Below, piece after piece: positions 34,378-44,099 of a stretch of 64,000 nucleotides of DNA. The translations under genes were made by a program, and so were the position numbers. Below the pieces are notes generated by a model. The model did no database searches. It was given only the letters and a program-made list of their open reading frames with translations, and was not told where the DNA came from. The stretch lies in NCBI RefSeq assembly GCF_049445995.1, contig NZ_JBMSDZ010000018.1, positions 6,443 through 70,442 on the forward strand, written 5' to 3'. Position 1 is the first letter of the stretch. Every line of letters begins with the position of its first letter. Source of the stretch: Dyella_A sp049445995. Lineage in GTDB: Bacteria > Pseudomonadota > Gammaproteobacteria > Xanthomonadales > Rhodanobacteraceae.

Positions 34378-35553
34378 ATGCCGGTTCAGATCGAAACGCT
34401 GTCGCTGATCAATGCGGTGCAGGTCCTGGCCCTGGGCCTGATGCTGTGGGCCGGCACCCACGGCGACAACGGGCCCACCCTCATGGCGATCCGCCTGCGC
34501 GCGCTCGCGCTGGGCATCGAGGCGGCGGGCTACGCGGTGCTGGCGCTGCAGGCGTTCATTTCGCCGGCCACCCTGCTGATGGGCGGCAACGCCCTCAATC
34601 TGCTCGCGCAGGCGATGGTGGTGGTATCCATCCGGATGCTGCTGGGCAAGCCGCTGCGCATCAAGGCGGCCACGGCGATCGCCGTGCTCGGCTGGGCCGG
34701 CGTGGTGTGGCTGGGCATCGTGTATCCCGATTACCGCCTGCGTGTGCTGTGGGGCTCGCTGGCGATCGCCGCCAACGTGCTGCTCAACATCGAGGCGTTG
34801 CAGGGAGGCTGTCACAGCAGCGGCAACCGTGCACGCTGCGTGCTGCTGTGGGTCTACCTGCTGGCGCTGGCGCTGGTCCTGTGGCGCAACGGCGCGCTGT
34901 GGTTCGCCGCCAATCCACCCGACGAGATCGCCACCCCTTCGCCGGTGAACGTGTTCTACGTCCTGCTTTCGGGCATGCAGCCGCTGCTGGCCAGCATCGG
35001 ATTCCTGTTGCTCTACAACGAGATCCTGCGCCGCGAGCTGCACGACCTGGCGCGCATCGACCCGCTCACCGGCGTGGCCAATCGGCGCGCCATGAGCGAA
35101 GTCTCTGAGCGCATGCTGCGCGAGGCGCGCGCCTGGCGCGGGTCGGTGGGCGTGCTGCTGATGGACGTCGACCACTTCAAGGCCATCAACGACCGCTTCG
35201 GCCACGACGGTGGCGACAAGGTGCTGCAATCGCTGGTGACCGGCATCCAGGGCATCCTGCGTCCCGACGACGTCGTGGGTCGCGTCGGTGGCGAGGAGTT
35301 CCTGGTGCTTTCGCCGGGGGTCGATGCGGAAGGCGTGCTCCTGCTCGGCGAGCGCATCCGCAGCTCCGTCGAGCGCGAGGTGCTGCAGATCGACGGCGAG
35401 AGCCTGCGGCTGACCGTGTCGATCGGCACGGCGGTGGCCGGGTCCGGCGAGTGGGACATGAACACGCTGCGCCGCCGCGCCGACGCGGCGCTGTATGCCG
35501 CCAAGCGCGCGGGCCGCAACCGGGTCGTGGCCGGTGGCGAGGTGGTCGCCTAG
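34378..35553 (+). CDS. Membrane-anchored diguanylate cyclase (GGDEF)
   Basis: A 391-residue protein with six to seven TM segments (about 8-215) followed by a GGDEF domain. The active site is GGEEF (304-308), and the allosteric I-site RPDD (295-298) lies exactly five residues upstream, so it should be an active, product-inhibited c-di-GMP synthase. The sensor part resembles the MHYT-less 6-TM type and has no known ligand. RBS GGGGGAG just before ATG. It diverges from the helicase gene. With YajQ nearby it contributes to c-di-GMP signalling. Confidence 0.93.
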   Translation: MPVQIETLSLINAVQVLALGLMLWAGTHGDNGPTLMAIRLRALALGIEAAGYAVLALQAFISPATLLMGGNALNLLAQAMVVVSIRMLLGKPLRIKAATAIAVLGWAGVVWLGIVYPDYRLRVLWGSLAIAANVLLNIEALQGGCHSSGNRARCVLLWVYLLALALVLWRNGALWFAANPPDEIATPSPVNVFYVLLSGMQPLLASIGFLLLYNEILRRELHDLARIDPLTGVANRRAMSEVSERMLREARAWRGSVGVLLMDVDHFKAINDRFGHDGGDKVLQSLVTGIQGILRPDDVVGRVGGEEFLVLSPGVDAEGVLLLGERIRSSVEREVLQIDGESLRLTVSIGTAVAGSGEWDMNTLRRRADAALYAAKRAGRNRVVAGGEVVA

Positions 35554-35559
35554 GAGCGG

Positions 35560-35706
35560 GGGCCGTAGAAATCTTTGGGCTGCGATTGTGCTCTCATCCA
35601 TAGGCTGCGCCTCTCGTCGGGCTTGCATAGTGTGGCTATGCGCACCCTCCGATAGACGCATCCCATGGCGATAGCCCCATCTCGCTATCCAAAGTTTCTA
35701 CGGCCC
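35560..35706. repeat. 147-nt imperfect palindrome (MITE- or REPIN-like), overlaps a gene end
   Basis: Outer arms of 12 bp are perfect (GGGCCGTAGAAA at 35560-35571 with its complement at 35695-35706). CTTTGG/CCAAAG continues the stem with a one-base bulge, and the centre forms GCATAG/CTATGC at 35625-35641. The remaining parts match imperfectly along both arms about one symmetry axis near 35633. It lies between convergent genes and supplies the TAG stop of the MpaB-like gene. No transposase is near. Confidence 0.75.
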
Positions 35707-36651
35707 ACGCTCCTGGCAGCCTGTCGGCGCATTCCAGCGATGCAGCGAGCGCGGATCGCGCCCCAGCCGGCGGCAGGCATGCGCGGCGATGCCGTCGGTG
35801 AGCGCAGCGCGGAACACCGGGGCCACCGCCCACAACGCGTGCGCGGCCATCCGCGCCTGCACGCGCTGCAGCGGCGTGCGGCGCAGCATCCGCAGCGCCC
35901 ATTCCGGCAGCAGGGCGGCACCGGCGTGCAGGAACACGTCGCGCGACAGACCCGCCGCCGGCACCGGCAGGCGCACGTTGCCCAGCACCTCCAGCACCAC
36001 GCGGGTGCGCCCGGTCCAGGCGAGGGTGGGGCGCACCTGGCGGAAGTAGGCCAGCACCTCGGCTTCGCTGCGCGGCACCTCGCGCGCGCCCAGCGCCTCG
36101 GCCACGCGGCGCGACTCGTCGTAGTAGCGGTCGGCCGCGCCCGCGGGCAGACGGATGTGGCTGTAGCGGCGGTAGCCCTGCAGGAAGCTGTACGCCTCGG
36201 TGACATGCACCCAGGTGAGCAGGGCCGGATCGTTGGCCTGGTATGGACGGCCGTCCTCCGCCACGCCGCGCACCTGGTCGTGGATATGCCGCACGCGTTC
36301 GATCAGCGCCTCGGCGGCGGCGCGCGGGGCGTAGGTGGTGCCGCCGACGAAGGTGGTGGTGCGGCGCAGCCGACCGACCAGATCCTCGCGGAAGTTGGAG
36401 TGGTCCCACACGCCGGCCAGGGCCAGCGGATGCAGGGTCTGCAGCATCAGCGCGGCGAGGCCGCCGGCCAGCATGCCGGGGAAGTCGGCGTGGATGCGCC
36501 AGGTGGCGCCGTCCGGGTCGAACAACCCCGGATCGCCCACCGGCGCGTCGTAGTCCACCACGCCACCGCCGTGGCGCGGAAACGCCTCCACCACCCAGCG
36601 GCGGATCGCCGCCTGGGCCGGGCGCGTGACGAGGTGCAGGGGTGTGGGCAT
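35698..36651 (-). CDS. Oxygenase MpaB family protein (DUF2236)
   Basis: A 317-residue protein with the MpaB/DUF2236 pattern: DFPGMLAGGLAALMLQTLHPLALAGVWDHS (residues about 57-86), LLTWVHVTEAYSF (His near 148-152) and YRRYSHIRLP, with His and Asp that may bind metal or haem. Members are found near lipid or fatty-acid metabolism but the reaction is not settled. ATG 36651 is directly preceded by an in-frame GTG. Its last codons and stop lie in a long palindrome, so the C-terminus may have been changed by insertion. Confidence 0.8.
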   Translation of the reverse strand: MPTPLHLVTRPAQAAIRRWVVEAFPRHGGGVVDYDAPVGDPGLFDPDGATWRIHADFPGMLAGGLAALMLQTLHPLALAGVWDHSNFREDLVGRLRRTTTFVGGTTYAPRAAAEALIERVRHIHDQVRGVAEDGRPYQANDPALLTWVHVTEAYSFLQGYRRYSHIRLPAGAADRYYDESRRVAEALGAREVPRSEAEVLAYFRQVRPTLAWTGRTRVVLEVLGNVRLPVPAAGLSRDVFLHAGAALLPEWALRMLRRTPLQRVQARMAAHALWAVAPVFRAALTDGIAAHACRRLGRDPRSLHRWNAPTGCQERGP

Positions 36652-36762
36652 CACGCGATCTTAGCCGCCACGCATGCGGCAGCCGCACCGCGGCGGCGGG
36701 CCTGCGGCAACCTGCGTCGGCGGCGCAGGCGCGAGCCGCGGCGGCTTATGCCATTTTCGACG

Positions 36763-36791
36763 TTTGCATCGGCGGCGCGATGTGTTATCCA
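36763..36791 (+). promoter_or_regulatory. Candidate promoter of the aroG leader
   Basis: TTTGCA (36763-36768) and TATCCA (36786-36791) are 17 bp apart. Transcription would begin about 36798, almost at the leader ATG, giving a near-leaderless leader peptide. Both boxes are imperfect, so this is tentative; a start further upstream is also possible. Confidence 0.3.
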
Positions 36792-36798
36792 TAGCTGC

Positions 36799-36879
36799 AT
36801 GTCGATCCGCACCTTCCACGCCTACGTCTGGTTTTATGGCTATCCGAAGCCGCAGGCGGAGCCAGGGGCGCGATCGTAG
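36799..36879 (+). CDS. Aromatic amino acid leader peptide controlling DAHP synthase
   Basis: A 26-codon frame (MSIRTFHAYVWFYGYPKP...) in which residues 6-15 include F6, Y9, W11, F12, Y13 and Y15, covering all three aromatic amino acids. It is followed 28 nt later by a strong intrinsic terminator and then the DAHP synthase gene. This is the layout of ribosome-mediated attenuation: scarcity of charged tRNA for Phe, Tyr or Trp stalls the ribosome and prevents the terminator. No SD is seen before the ATG. The density of aromatic codons is very unlikely by chance. Confidence 0.88.
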   Translation: MSIRTFHAYVWFYGYPKPQAEPGARS

Positions 36880-36906
36880 GCAACACACCGATCCCACCGA
36901 ATCCTG

Positions 36907-36937
36907 AAAGCCGCCAGCCCACCACTGGCGGCTTTTT
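36907..36937 (+). terminator. Attenuator terminator upstream of aroG
   Basis: An 11-bp perfect stem (AAAGCCGCCAG at 36907-36917 with CTGGCGGCTTT from 36925) with a 7-nt loop and a run of six T. A competing antiterminator could form between GGCGG near the leader end (about 36855-36859) and CCGCC of the stem (36911-36915), which would free the downstream gene (inference). Confidence 0.88.
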
Positions 36938-36979
36938 TCATGGCTGCCGTGGACCCCGAACCCCGAGGAGCCCCGCCCC

Positions 36980-38050
36980 ATGCATCCGTCCACCGACGAC
37001 CTGCGCATCCGTGAACTCAAGCGCCTGAGCACGCCCGCCGAAGTGATCGGCGACTGCGCCAGCCCTGATGCGGCGCATCGCACGGTCAGCCGCGCCCGCG
37101 AGAAACTCCACGCCATCCTGCAGGGCCGCGACGACCGCCTCGCCGTGGTGATCGGCCCATGCTCGATCCACGACACCCGCGCCGCCATCGAGTACGCCCA
37201 GCGGCTTGCCGCCGAGCGCGAGAAGCACGCCGATGCGCTGGAAATCATCATGCGCGTGTACTTCGAGAAGCCGCGCACCACGGTGGGCTGGAAGGGGTTG
37301 ATCAACGATCCGGATCTGGACGGCAGCTTCCGCATCGACCGCGGCCTGCGCCTGGCGCGCGGCCTGCTGATCGGCATCAACGAACTGGGCGTGCCGGCCG
37401 GCTGCGAGTTCCTGGACATGATCACCCCGCAGTACATCGCCGACCTGGTGAGCTGGGGCGCGATCGGCGCGCGCACCACCGAAAGCCAGGTGCATCGCGA
37501 GCTGGCGTCGGGGCTGTCCTGCCCGGTGGGCTTCAAGAACGGCACCGACGGCAATGTGAAAATCGCCGTGGACGCGGTGCAGGCGGCGTCGCAGCCGCAC
37601 CATTTCCTGGCCGTGACCAAGGACGGCCGCACCGCCATCGCCGCCACCGCCGGCAACGGCGACTGCCACGTGATCCTGCGCGGCGGCAGCGCGCCGAACT
37701 ACGACGCGGCCAGCGTGGAGGCGGCCAGCGCCGCGATCGCCAAGGCCGGCCTCGCGCCGCGCCTGATGATCGACGCCAGCCACGCCAACAGCGGAAAGAA
37801 GCCCGAGAACCAGCCGGCCGTGCTGGCCGACGTTGGCGCGCAGATCGCCGCCGGCGAGTCGCGGGTGATCGGCGTGATGGTGGAAAGCCATCTGGTCGCC
37901 GGTCGGCAGGACCTCGTGCCCGGCCAGCCGCTGACCTACGGCCAGAGCATCACCGACGGCTGCATCGACTGGGACGCCTCGGTGACCGTGCTGGCGCGGC
38001 TGGCCGAGGCGGTGCGGGCGCGTCGCCAGACCGTGCGACAGGTGGCCTGA
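36980..38050 (+). CDS. aroG: 3-deoxy-7-phosphoheptulonate (DAHP) synthase, class I
   Basis: A 356-residue enzyme joining phosphoenolpyruvate and erythrose 4-phosphate, the first step of aromatic amino acid biosynthesis. Signatures: VVIGPCSIHD (59-65 core), KPRTTVGWKGLINDPDLDGSF (97 on), GARTTESQ, GFKNGTDG, IDASHANSGK and the C-terminal ITDGCIDW. Length and motifs match AroF/G/H-type enzymes. Isozyme type cannot be decided; the leader peptide covers Phe, Tyr and Trp. RBS GAGGAG about 9 nt before ATG. Expression is expected to be attenuated as described for the leader. Confidence 0.93.
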   Translation: MHPSTDDLRIRELKRLSTPAEVIGDCASPDAAHRTVSRAREKLHAILQGRDDRLAVVIGPCSIHDTRAAIEYAQRLAAEREKHADALEIIMRVYFEKPRTTVGWKGLINDPDLDGSFRIDRGLRLARGLLIGINELGVPAGCEFLDMITPQYIADLVSWGAIGARTTESQVHRELASGLSCPVGFKNGTDGNVKIAVDAVQAASQPHHFLAVTKDGRTAIAATAGNGDCHVILRGGSAPNYDAASVEAASAAIAKAGLAPRLMIDASHANSGKKPENQPAVLADVGAQIAAGESRVIGVMVESHLVAGRQDLVPGQPLTYGQSITDGCIDWDASVTVLARLAEAVRARRQTVRQVA

Positions 38051-38068
38051 GCAAAACCTCGCGGCAAC

Positions 38069-38494
38069 TCACGATTCCAGCGTGGCATCCAGCGTGATGT
38101 TGGCCTTGAGCACCTTCGACACCGGGCAGCCGGCCCTGGTCGCCTGCGCGATGCGCTCGAAGGTGGCCGCATCGGCGCCCGGCACTACGGCCTTGCAGGT
38201 GAGGTGCACCGCGGTGATGGCGAAGCCGTCGCCGTCCTTGTCCAGCGTCACCACCGCCTTGGTGTCGATGCGGTCGGCGGTGAGCCCGGCTTCGCCCAAC
38301 CCCAGCGACAGTGCCATCGAGAAGCAGGCGGCGTGGGCGGCGCCCACGAGTTCTTCCGGATTGGTGCCGGGACCGTCCTCGAAGCGAGAAGTGAAGCCGT
38401 AGGGCGCCTCGCGCAGGACGCCGGTTTCGGTGGAGATGCTGCCGGTGCCGGTGCGCAGGTCACCGGACCAGTGGGCGGAAGCGGACTTCTTCAT
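38069..38494 (-). CDS. osmC: OsmC family peroxiredoxin
   Basis: A 141-residue dimer-type peroxide reductase. The redox cysteines are C57 (HAACFSMALS) and C123 (RAGCPVSKVL); NPEELVGAAHAACF and the C-terminal LKANITLDATL are typical of OsmC rather than Ohr. It reduces organic hydroperoxides. GAGGAG lies 8 nt before the start. It is convergent with aroG and divergent from the small GNAT gene. Confidence 0.9.
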   Translation of the reverse strand: MKKSASAHWSGDLRTGTGSISTETGVLREAPYGFTSRFEDGPGTNPEELVGAAHAACFSMALSLGLGEAGLTADRIDTKAVVTLDKDGDGFAITAVHLTCKAVVPGADAATFERIAQATRAGCPVSKVLKANITLDATLES

Positions 38495-38641
38495 CGGGGA
38501 ATCTCCTCACCATGGCGGGCCGCGGCGGCCCGGTTCGACGCGCCATGGTGCGCGCCGGGGCATTCATGAAACGCGAAATCCTGCGACCGCGACGCTGATG
38601 CCGCAGGCCGTATGCTTGCGCTTTGCCATGGAGCGCCCCGC

Positions 38642-38932
38642 ATGACTGTCTCCTTCGAAATCCAGCACGACGAGCTTGCCCACCGCTTCCACACCGTCGT
38701 CGACGGCCAGCATTGCCAGCTGGACTACAGCCTGGGCGGCCCCGGTGGCGCGGTGATGAGCATCGACCACACCGGCGTGCCGGCCGCCGTCGGTGGTCGC
38801 GGAATTGCCGCGGCGCTGGTTCAGGCCGCGTTTGCACTGGCGCGCCAGCGCGGCTGGAAGGTCGATCCGGCCTGCTCGTACGCGGTGGTGTGGGCGCAGC
38901 GCCATGCAGACGTCGCCGATCTGCTCGTCTGA
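38642..38932 (+). CDS. Small YjdJ-type GNAT acetyltransferase-like protein
   Basis: A 96-residue protein with the compact GNAT pattern of YjdJ-type proteins: LDYSLGGPGGAVMSIDHTGVP, then VGGRGIAAALVQAAFALARQRGW with the acetyl-CoA binding R/G-x-x-G/A motif, and a final YAVVWAQRHADVADLL. Substrate is unknown. ATG 38642 has GGAG-like GAGCG in the leader; longer forms read into non-coding DNA. It lies 29 bp ahead of the DUF1345 gene. Confidence 0.82.
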   Translation: MTVSFEIQHDELAHRFHTVVDGQHCQLDYSLGGPGGAVMSIDHTGVPAAVGGRGIAAALVQAAFALARQRGWKVDPACSYAVVWAQRHADVADLLV

Positions 38933-38961
38933 CCCTCAACGTCGCCGTCCGGACCCATCGC

Positions 38962-39654
38962 ATGAGCGCCAGCCTTCCGCCGGATTCATCCCAGTCCACT
39001 TCATTGCCGCGCCGCTGGCGGCCGTGGCGTTCGCTGCGCGCGCGTCCGCGGCTCAGCCTGTCCGCGGCGATCTTCGTGCTGGTCGGCGCCGTACTGGTCG
39101 GTGGCGGCATGTCGCTGGCGCCGGCGCTGCTGCTGGGCTTCGATGCGGGCGCGGCGATCTTCCTCGGCGGCACGTGGCGGCTGTTCGACCGGGCAACCAC
39201 GGCCACCATGCGCGAACAGGCGCGTCGGCAGGACGCCGGGCGCTGGGGCATCCTGTGGAGCGCGATTGGCGTGACCACGGTGGTGATGGTGGCGCTGGGC
39301 ACCGAACTGCATGCGGCCGCGAGCGGCGGTGCGCTGACCCTGGCGGTGGCTGCACTCAGCATCGTGCTGGCGTGGCTGTTCATCAACGTGATGTTCGCGC
39401 TGCACTACGCGCACGGCTTCTACGGCGACTACGGCAGCCAGCACCAGGGGCTGGACTTCCCCGGCAAGCAGGAGCCCGACTACTGGGACTTCGCCTATTT
39501 CTCCATCGTGATCGGCATGACCTTCCAGGTCTCCGACGTGCAGATCAGCAGCCGCACGCTGCGCCGCATGGTGCTGCTGCACAGCGTGATCGCGTTCTTC
39601 TTCAACGTGTTCATCATCGCCGTGACGGTGAACATCGTCGCCGGGCAGGCGTAG
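38962..39654 (+). CDS. DUF1345 membrane protein
   Basis: A 230-residue integral membrane protein with five to six TM segments, starting with an Arg/Pro-rich cytosolic tail and including the family stretch FALHYAHGFYGDYG and the ending DFAYFSIVIGMTFQVSDVQISSRTLRRMVLLHSVIAFFFN in outline. The function is unknown; a channel or transporter role has been suggested for its relatives. It follows the GNAT gene closely and is convergent with yajQ. Confidence 0.85.
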   Translation: MSASLPPDSSQSTSLPRRWRPWRSLRARPRLSLSAAIFVLVGAVLVGGGMSLAPALLLGFDAGAAIFLGGTWRLFDRATTATMREQARRQDAGRWGILWSAIGVTTVVMVALGTELHAAASGGALTLAVAALSIVLAWLFINVMFALHYAHGFYGDYGSQHQGLDFPGKQEPDYWDFAYFSIVIGMTFQVSDVQISSRTLRRMVLLHSVIAFFFNVFIIAVTVNIVAGQA

Positions 39655-39656
39655 GA

Positions 39657-39720
39657 GTGAGGAGTGAGAGGGAGCTTGCCCCGATTCGATGCCCGCCGCG
39701 GCTTCTCTCTCACTCCTCAC
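39657..39720. terminator. Long hairpin between convergent DUF1345 and yajQ genes
   Basis: A 14-bp perfect stem (GTGAGGAGTGAGAG at 39657-39670 with CTCTCACTCCTCAC at 39707-39720) with a 36-nt loop. It also carries repeated GGAGTGA/TCACTCC units on each side. Position between two converging genes suits a bidirectional terminator, although no strong T-run follows. Confidence 0.5.
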
Positions 39721-39764
39721 TTCTATTCACTCACTCCTCGCCTTACCGCCGCCCGGGCGATGGT

Positions 39765-40247
39765 TCAATCGCGGAAGTTGTCGAACTGCAGCGGCACGTC
39801 GACGTCGCTGTTGCGCAGCAACGCCATCGCCGCCTGCAGGTCGTCGCGCTTCTTGCCGGTGACGCGCAGCTTCTCGCCGTTGATCTGCGCTTCCACCTTG
39901 AGCCTGGCCGCCTTCAACGCGGCGATCAGCTTCTTCGCGGCCGGCTGCTCGATGCCTTGCTTCACGGTGATCTTCTGCCGCGAGCCGACCACGTTGGTTT
40001 CAGGATCGGCGATGTCCAGCGCACGCAGGTCGATTCTGCGGGTGGACAGGCGCGTGGTGAGGATGTCGCGCATCTGCTTGAGCTGGAACTCGCTGGCGCC
40101 CGCCACCGTGATCACCAGGTCGTCCAGTTCGAACTTCGCGTTGCTGCCCTTGAAGTCGAACCGCGTGGTCAGCTCGCGGTTGGCTTGGTCCACGGCATTG
40201 GTGAGCTCGTGCCTGTCGACTTCGGAAACCACGTCGAAAGAGGGCAT
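39765..40247 (-). CDS. yajQ: YajQ family cyclic-di-GMP-binding protein
   Basis: A 160-residue nucleotide-binding protein (start ATG 40247, MPSFDVVSEVDRHE). Conserved pieces VDQANRELTTRFDFKGSNA, and VGSRQKITVKQGIEQPAAKKLIAALK are typical of YajQ/XC_3703, which binds c-di-GMP and controls virulence genes in Xanthomonas campestris together with a transcription factor. The length is normal. It is transcribed alone. A possible downstream effector of the GGDEF protein in this window (inference). Confidence 0.93.
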   Translation of the reverse strand: MPSFDVVSEVDRHELTNAVDQANRELTTRFDFKGSNAKFELDDLVITVAGASEFQLKQMRDILTTRLSTRRIDLRALDIADPETNVVGSRQKITVKQGIEQPAAKKLIAALKAARLKVEAQINGEKLRVTGKKRDDLQAAMALLRNSDVDVPLQFDNFRD

Positions 40248-40333
40248 GGCAGCATCTCGGGCGGTGAGGGGAGGATCGCCAGTGTAAGCCAGTCGCCGCA
40301 TGGGATAATCCTCGCCCGTCCCCTCGACCCGTC

Positions 40334-40353
40334 ATTCCAGCGTACGCTGGAAT
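40334..40353. repeat. Short dispersed palindrome (REP-like)
   Basis: A 20-nt perfect palindrome (ATTCCAGCGT followed by its complement) in the gap before the flavoprotein gene, flanked by TGGAATCCAGC. It resembles the ATTCC(A/C)GC hairpins at 32053 but with different loop bases; probably another dispersed repeat. Confidence 0.55.
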
Positions 40354-40423
40354 CCAGCGCCTTCATGTCCGCATTCAGCCGCAGCCGCCGATTTCTCCCC
40401 AGCCAGCCCGCGAGCGACCGCCC

Positions 40424-41605
40424 ATGAACGTCGACGTGCTGGTGATCGGCGCCGGCGCCGCGGGCCTGATGTGCGCGATCACCGCCGGCCAGCGCGGCAA
40501 GCGCGTGCTGGTGGTCGATCACGCCAACCGGCCCGGCAAGAAGATCCTGATGTCCGGCGGCGGGCGCTGCAATTTCACCAACACGGGCACCACGCCGGCG
40601 AACTTCCTCTGCGCCAACCCGCACTTCGCCAAGTCGGCGCTGGCGCGCTACACGCCGCGGGATTTCATTGCGCTGGTGGAGAAGCACCGCATCGACTACC
40701 ACGAGAAGGAACTCGGCCAGCTGTTCTGCGACGAGTCCTCCAAGCTGATCGTGCGCATGCTGCTGGACGAGTGCGCGGCGGCCGGCGTGGAAGTGCGCAT
40801 CCGCTGCGCGGTGAGCCGGGTACGCAAGGTCGAGGGCGGCTTTCGCGTGGCCACCGCCACGGGCGAGGTGCAGGCCGCCGCGCTGGTGGTGGCTACCGGC
40901 GGCCTGTCGATTCCCGCCATGGGCGCCACCGGCTTCGGCTACGAACTGGCCAAACAGTTCGGCCACGGCGTGCTGCCGACCCGTGCGGGACTGGTGCCGC
41001 TGACGCTCAGCGGCAAGCACCAGGAGCGCTACCGGGATCTGGCCGGGCTGGCCCTGCCGGTGAGCGAGGCCAAGCTCGGCAAGCGCGGCTTTCGTGCCGG
41101 CCTGCTGTTTACCCATCGTGGGCTCAGCGGGCCGTCGATCCTGCAGATTTCCAGCTACTGGCAGCCGGGCGACGACCTGCGCATCGACCTGTCGCCCGAG
41201 GTCGATGCCGGCGACTGGCTGATCGGCCAGCGCTCCGATCGCCCTGCCGCCGAACTCAGGACCGTGCTCGGCGAGCTGCTGCCCAGGCGCCTGGCGCAGC
41301 GCCTGTGCGAGCTGTGGCTTGAGAGCCGGCCGATGCGCCAGTACCGCGAGGCCGAGCTGGTCGACATCGGCAAGCAGCTGCATGACTGGCCGATCGTGGC
41401 CAGCGGCACCGAGGGCTATCGCACCGCCGAGGTCACGCTGGGCGGGGTGGACACCAACGAGCTCTCCTCGACCACGATGGAGTCCCGGCGCGTGCCCGGG
41501 CTGTACTTCATCGGTGAGGTGGTGGACGTCACCGGCTGGCTGGGCGGCTACAACTTCCAGTGGGCGTGGGCCTCGGGCCACGCGGCCGGCGAAGCGGCCG
41601 GCTGA
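40424..41605 (+). CDS. FAD-dependent flavoprotein, HI0933/YhiN family
   Basis: A 393-residue flavoprotein with the Rossmann motif VIGAGAAGLMCAITAGQRG (about 6-24), the family stretch KKILMSGGGRCNFTN, and the C-terminal FAD signature GLYFIGEVVDVTGWLGGYNFQWAWASG. Members form the HI0933 family of NAD(P)/FAD oxidoreductases whose substrate is not firmly known. It is followed 81 bp later by a hydroxyacid dehydrogenase; both may be in one transcript. Confidence 0.92.
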   Translation: MNVDVLVIGAGAAGLMCAITAGQRGKRVLVVDHANRPGKKILMSGGGRCNFTNTGTTPANFLCANPHFAKSALARYTPRDFIALVEKHRIDYHEKELGQLFCDESSKLIVRMLLDECAAAGVEVRIRCAVSRVRKVEGGFRVATATGEVQAAALVVATGGLSIPAMGATGFGYELAKQFGHGVLPTRAGLVPLTLSGKHQERYRDLAGLALPVSEAKLGKRGFRAGLLFTHRGLSGPSILQISSYWQPGDDLRIDLSPEVDAGDWLIGQRSDRPAAELRTVLGELLPRRLAQRLCELWLESRPMRQYREAELVDIGKQLHDWPIVASGTEGYRTAEVTLGGVDTNELSSTTMESRRVPGLYFIGEVVDVTGWLGGYNFQWAWASGHAAGEAAG

Positions 41606-41686
41606 CGCGGCCACGGGCCGCGCTTCGCGGGGACTGAACGCATCGCGTGCTTTCATGCGTGGCTGATTCCTCGCAAGGAGATCCGC

Positions 41687-42577
41687 ATGAAAGTCGGCTT
41701 TATCGGTCTGGGTGCCATGGGCAGTGCGATGGCGAGCAACCTGCTTGCCGCCGGCCACGGCGTGACGGTGTGGAACCGCTCGGCGGCGGCAACCGAGCCG
41801 CTGGCCTCGCTGGGTGCGAAGGTCGCCCGGACGGCCGATCGCGCCGTGCTCGGCGAGGTGGTGTGCTCGATGCTGGCCAACGACCAGGCGGTGCGTGCCG
41901 TGTTCCTCGACAGCGGCCTGCTGGACGCGATGGACCCCGGCACCGTGCATGTGAACCACGCCACCATCTCGGTGGCGCTGGCACGCGAGCTGGCCGAGGC
42001 GCATGCGGCGCGGGGGATCGACTACGTCGCCGCGCCGGTGTTCGGTCGGCCGGATGCCGCGGCGGCGGCCCGGCTGCAGATCGTGGCGGCCGGCAAGCCG
42101 GCCGCGGTGGACACGGTGCGGCCGCTGCTCGAAGCGATGGGCGCGAAGATCTGGCCCATGGGCGAGGCGCCCGAGCGCGCCAACGTGGTGAAGATCGCGG
42201 GCAATTTCATGCTCGCCGCGGCGATCGAATCGATGGCCGAAGCCTGTGCGCTGACCCGTGCCCACGGCGTGGGCGCCGCGGAGTTCCTCGAGATGATGAC
42301 CTCGACGCTGTTCGCTTCACCGGCCTATCAGGGCTACGGCAAGCTGATCGCCGAGGAGCGCTACAGCCCGGCCGGCTTCGCCATGCCGCTGGGCCTGAAG
42401 GACGTGGGGCTGGCGCTGGACGCCGGCGAGGCCACGCGTGTGCCGATGCCGTTCGCCGGCGTGCTGCGCGACAACTTTCTCGACGCGCTGGCCCACGGCG
42501 GCGAAGCACTGGACTGGTCGGCGCTGGCTTTGGTGGCGGCGCGGCGTGCCCGGCTCGAAGACCCTGCCGAAGCCTGA
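41687..42577 (+). CDS. NAD(P)-dependent beta-hydroxyacid dehydrogenase (HIBADH/GLYR family)
   Basis: A 296-residue enzyme with N-terminal GLGAMGSAMASNLLAAGHGVTVWNRS (coenzyme site 6-30), NHATISVALARELAEAH, and NVVKIAGNFMLAAAIESMAEA, where the Lys is the catalytic residue. It belongs to the 3-hydroxyisobutyrate / glyoxylate-succinic-semialdehyde reductase superfamily; the exact substrate is open. RBS AAGGAG about 7 nt before ATG. Confidence 0.9.
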   Translation: MKVGFIGLGAMGSAMASNLLAAGHGVTVWNRSAAATEPLASLGAKVARTADRAVLGEVVCSMLANDQAVRAVFLDSGLLDAMDPGTVHVNHATISVALARELAEAHAARGIDYVAAPVFGRPDAAAAARLQIVAAGKPAAVDTVRPLLEAMGAKIWPMGEAPERANVVKIAGNFMLAAAIESMAEACALTRAHGVGAAEFLEMMTSTLFASPAYQGYGKLIAEERYSPAGFAMPLGLKDVGLALDAGEATRVPMPFAGVLRDNFLDALAHGGEALDWSALALVAARRARLEDPAEA

Positions 42578-42693
42578 GCATGTACCGCCGCGCCATGCGT
42601 GATCGGATCCGCGTAGCGGACCGGACGGTCTGGCTTGTCGCATGGCTGGCGGCACCCCACCTGTACTGAATCCCTTTTCCCCAGGAGATGGTC

Positions 42694-44073
<1,380 letters not shown>

Positions 44074-44099
44074 TGACCCGATGACATGCCGCGGCTCGG

